Part shown: one piece after another, positions 5,290-6,182 of the stretch
Layout: the number at the start of each line of letters is the position of its first letter
Position numbering within the stretch: the first letter of the stretch is position 1
From: Planctomycetales bacterium
GTDB lineage: Bacteria; Planctomycetota; Phycisphaerae; SM23-33
Assembly (NCBI GenBank): GCA_030673005.1
Contig: DAOVFI010000151.1
Coordinates: 1-6,182, forward strand
Direction of reading: 5' to 3'
Length of the DNA stretch: 6,182 nt
Program-made: the position numbers and the translations under genes
Notes under the pieces: model-generated
Told to the model about the DNA's origin: nothing
Databases searched by the model: none
The model's input: the letters and a program-made list of their open reading frames with translations, nothing else

Positions 5290-5298
5290 AGGATTCGG

Positions 5299-6182
5299 TT
5301 ATCCGGTTTTCTCCTGCAACCAGTCCCGTCCCGCCTTCAGCGCGTCGGGAAGTTTGGCGGGGTCTTTTCCACCGGCCTGCGCCATGGTCGGCTTTCCCCC
5401 GCCGGAGCCGCCGACGACCGCGGCGGCGACCTTGACCCAATCGCCGGCCTTTATCGAGGCGGATTTCACCAGCGCTTCGCCGACCATCGCCACCAGCGTT
5501 ACCTTCCCTTCGGCGACGCCGCCCAGCAGAACGGCTGCGGCGCCCTTCTGACGCCGGACGTCGCATATCTTCCGCATCGCCGAAGCATCGGCGAAATCGA
5601 CCGACCCGATTAAGGCGTCTCCTTCGGGCGTTTCGACCACGAAATCAGGTTGAAAATCCGCGCTACCGGCCTGTTTGGCCGATTGTCCCTTGCGGAGTTG
5701 CTTTATCTCCTGCTGCATCGCGGCGATCCGCTCGGAAATCTGCTCGAAAGGTACGCGAAGTGCCAATGCCGCCGCCGACACCGCTTCGTCCAGCCGCTGG
5801 ATGTGCCGGACGGCCTGGTGACCGGTAACGGCAGTGATGCGCCGGACGCCCTTGGCGACCGATTCTTCCGAGAGAATCTTGAAAAATCCCGCCTGGGAAG
5901 TTCGCGACAGGTGCGTCCCGCCGCAGAACTCGATGGTGCGGGCCTGCTCGGGGTGTTCGACCGGCTTGTCCGTACCTATTGCTACGATGCGGACCGGGTC
6001 GGGATATTTCTCCCCGAATACCGCACGCACGCCGGGAAGTTCCTTGGCCTTGGCAAGGGGAACGTCAGGCTTGGGGACTACTACCTGCTCATCCGCCAGG
6101 ATGACTTCGTTGACGAGTCGTTCGACCTCGGCGAGTTGCTCTGGCGTTACCGCCTTGGAGTAAGTGAAGTCGAATCTCAACC
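5299..6182 (-). CDS. alaS: alanyl-tRNA synthetase, C-terminal 294 residues (5' end outside window)
   Basis: AlaRS charges tRNA-Ala in the cytoplasm and hydrolyses mischarged Ser/Gly-tRNA. Only the part after the aminoacylation core is visible: the end of the editing domain beginning LRFDFTYSK, with EFCGGTHLSRT (zinc-binding CGGTH at about residues 86-90 of the visible part); a coiled-coil-like stretch near 125-165 (LDEAVSAAA to KQLRKGQSAK); and the C-terminal DHHA1 domain ending GGSGGGKPTMAQAGGKDPAKL (257-277), a signature of AlaRS. The usual GGKGGGR has Ser and Lys here, a mild change. The reading frame is open to the window edge, so no start is given; the TTG at 6180 encodes an internal Leu. 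The stop is TAA at 5299. A free-standing AlaX editing protein is unlikely because of the DHHA1 domain. Confidence 0.95.
   Translation of the reverse strand, partial: LRFDFTYSKAVTPEQLAEVERLVNEVILADEQVVVPKPDVPLAKAKELPGVRAVFGEKYPDPVRIVAIGTDKPVEHPEQARTIEFCGGTHLSRTSQAGFFKILSEESVAKGVRRITAVTGHQAVRHIQRLDEAVSAAALALRVPFEQISERIAAMQQEIKQLRKGQSAKQAGSADFQPDFVVETPEGDALIGSVDFADASAMRKICDVRRQKGAAAVLLGGVAEGKVTLVAMVGEALVKSASIKAGDWVKVAAAVVGGSGGGKPTMAQAGGKDPAKLPDALKAGRDWLQEKTG

Overview
The window is a bacterial chromosomal segment with all eight recognised genes on the minus strand. In the direction of transcription (right to left) it reads: 3' part of alaS, then rpmF, plsX, fabH, fabD, fabG, acpP and the 5' end of fabF. 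This is the classic 'L32 plus type II fatty acid synthesis' cluster. PlsX handles acyl-phosphate for phospholipid synthesis, FabD loads malonyl onto the acyl carrier protein, FabH starts the chain, FabF elongates it and FabG does the first reduction, all on the ACP encoded in the same run. FabZ/FabA and FabI are not in the window. Every gene has intact family motifs and no gene looks broken; alaS and fabF are cut only by the window edges.

Organism: moderately GC-rich and bacterial, using the standard genetic code. The L32 N-terminus, the 'GLSLGEY' active-site form of FabD and especially the style of the intergenic repeats suggest Planctomycetota (perhaps Phycisphaerae). This is an inference from memory of similar sequences, not a proof.

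Layout: 1-287 fabF start; 288-380 short gap with only the fabF ribosome binding site; 381-632 acpP, starting at GTG behind a strong Shine-Dalgarno; 633-1035 a gene-free gap of about 400 bp holding the acpP leader with a perfect 16-bp palindrome (644-659), a good sigma-70-like promoter (719-747), an inverted heptanucleotide-repeat element (819-965) with a GC-rich palindrome set inside it (935-956), and an AT-rich remainder (966-1035) where I see nothing clear; 1036-1776 fabG; 1777-1930 gap filled by a nested multi-hairpin palindrome (1806-1915); 1931-2872 fabD; 2873-2954 gap filled by an inverted pair of GC-rich REP-like palindromes; 2955-3947 fabH, overlapping plsX by 8 bp; 3940-4950 plsX; 4955-5137 rpmF; 5138-5298 gap with a likely operon promoter (5177-5205) and a BIME-like inverted REP pair (5232-5289) just after alaS; 5299-6182 C-terminal part of alaS.

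The coding content is ordinary housekeeping. I did not find a new defence, mobile or biosynthetic system. The part worth a second look is between the genes: four of the gaps each carry a different, apparently unrelated palindromic repeat element, while rpmF-plsX-fabH are packed tightly with none. acpP also appears to have its own promoter and a structured leader that touches its ribosome binding site, which fits the need for far more ACP than enzyme.
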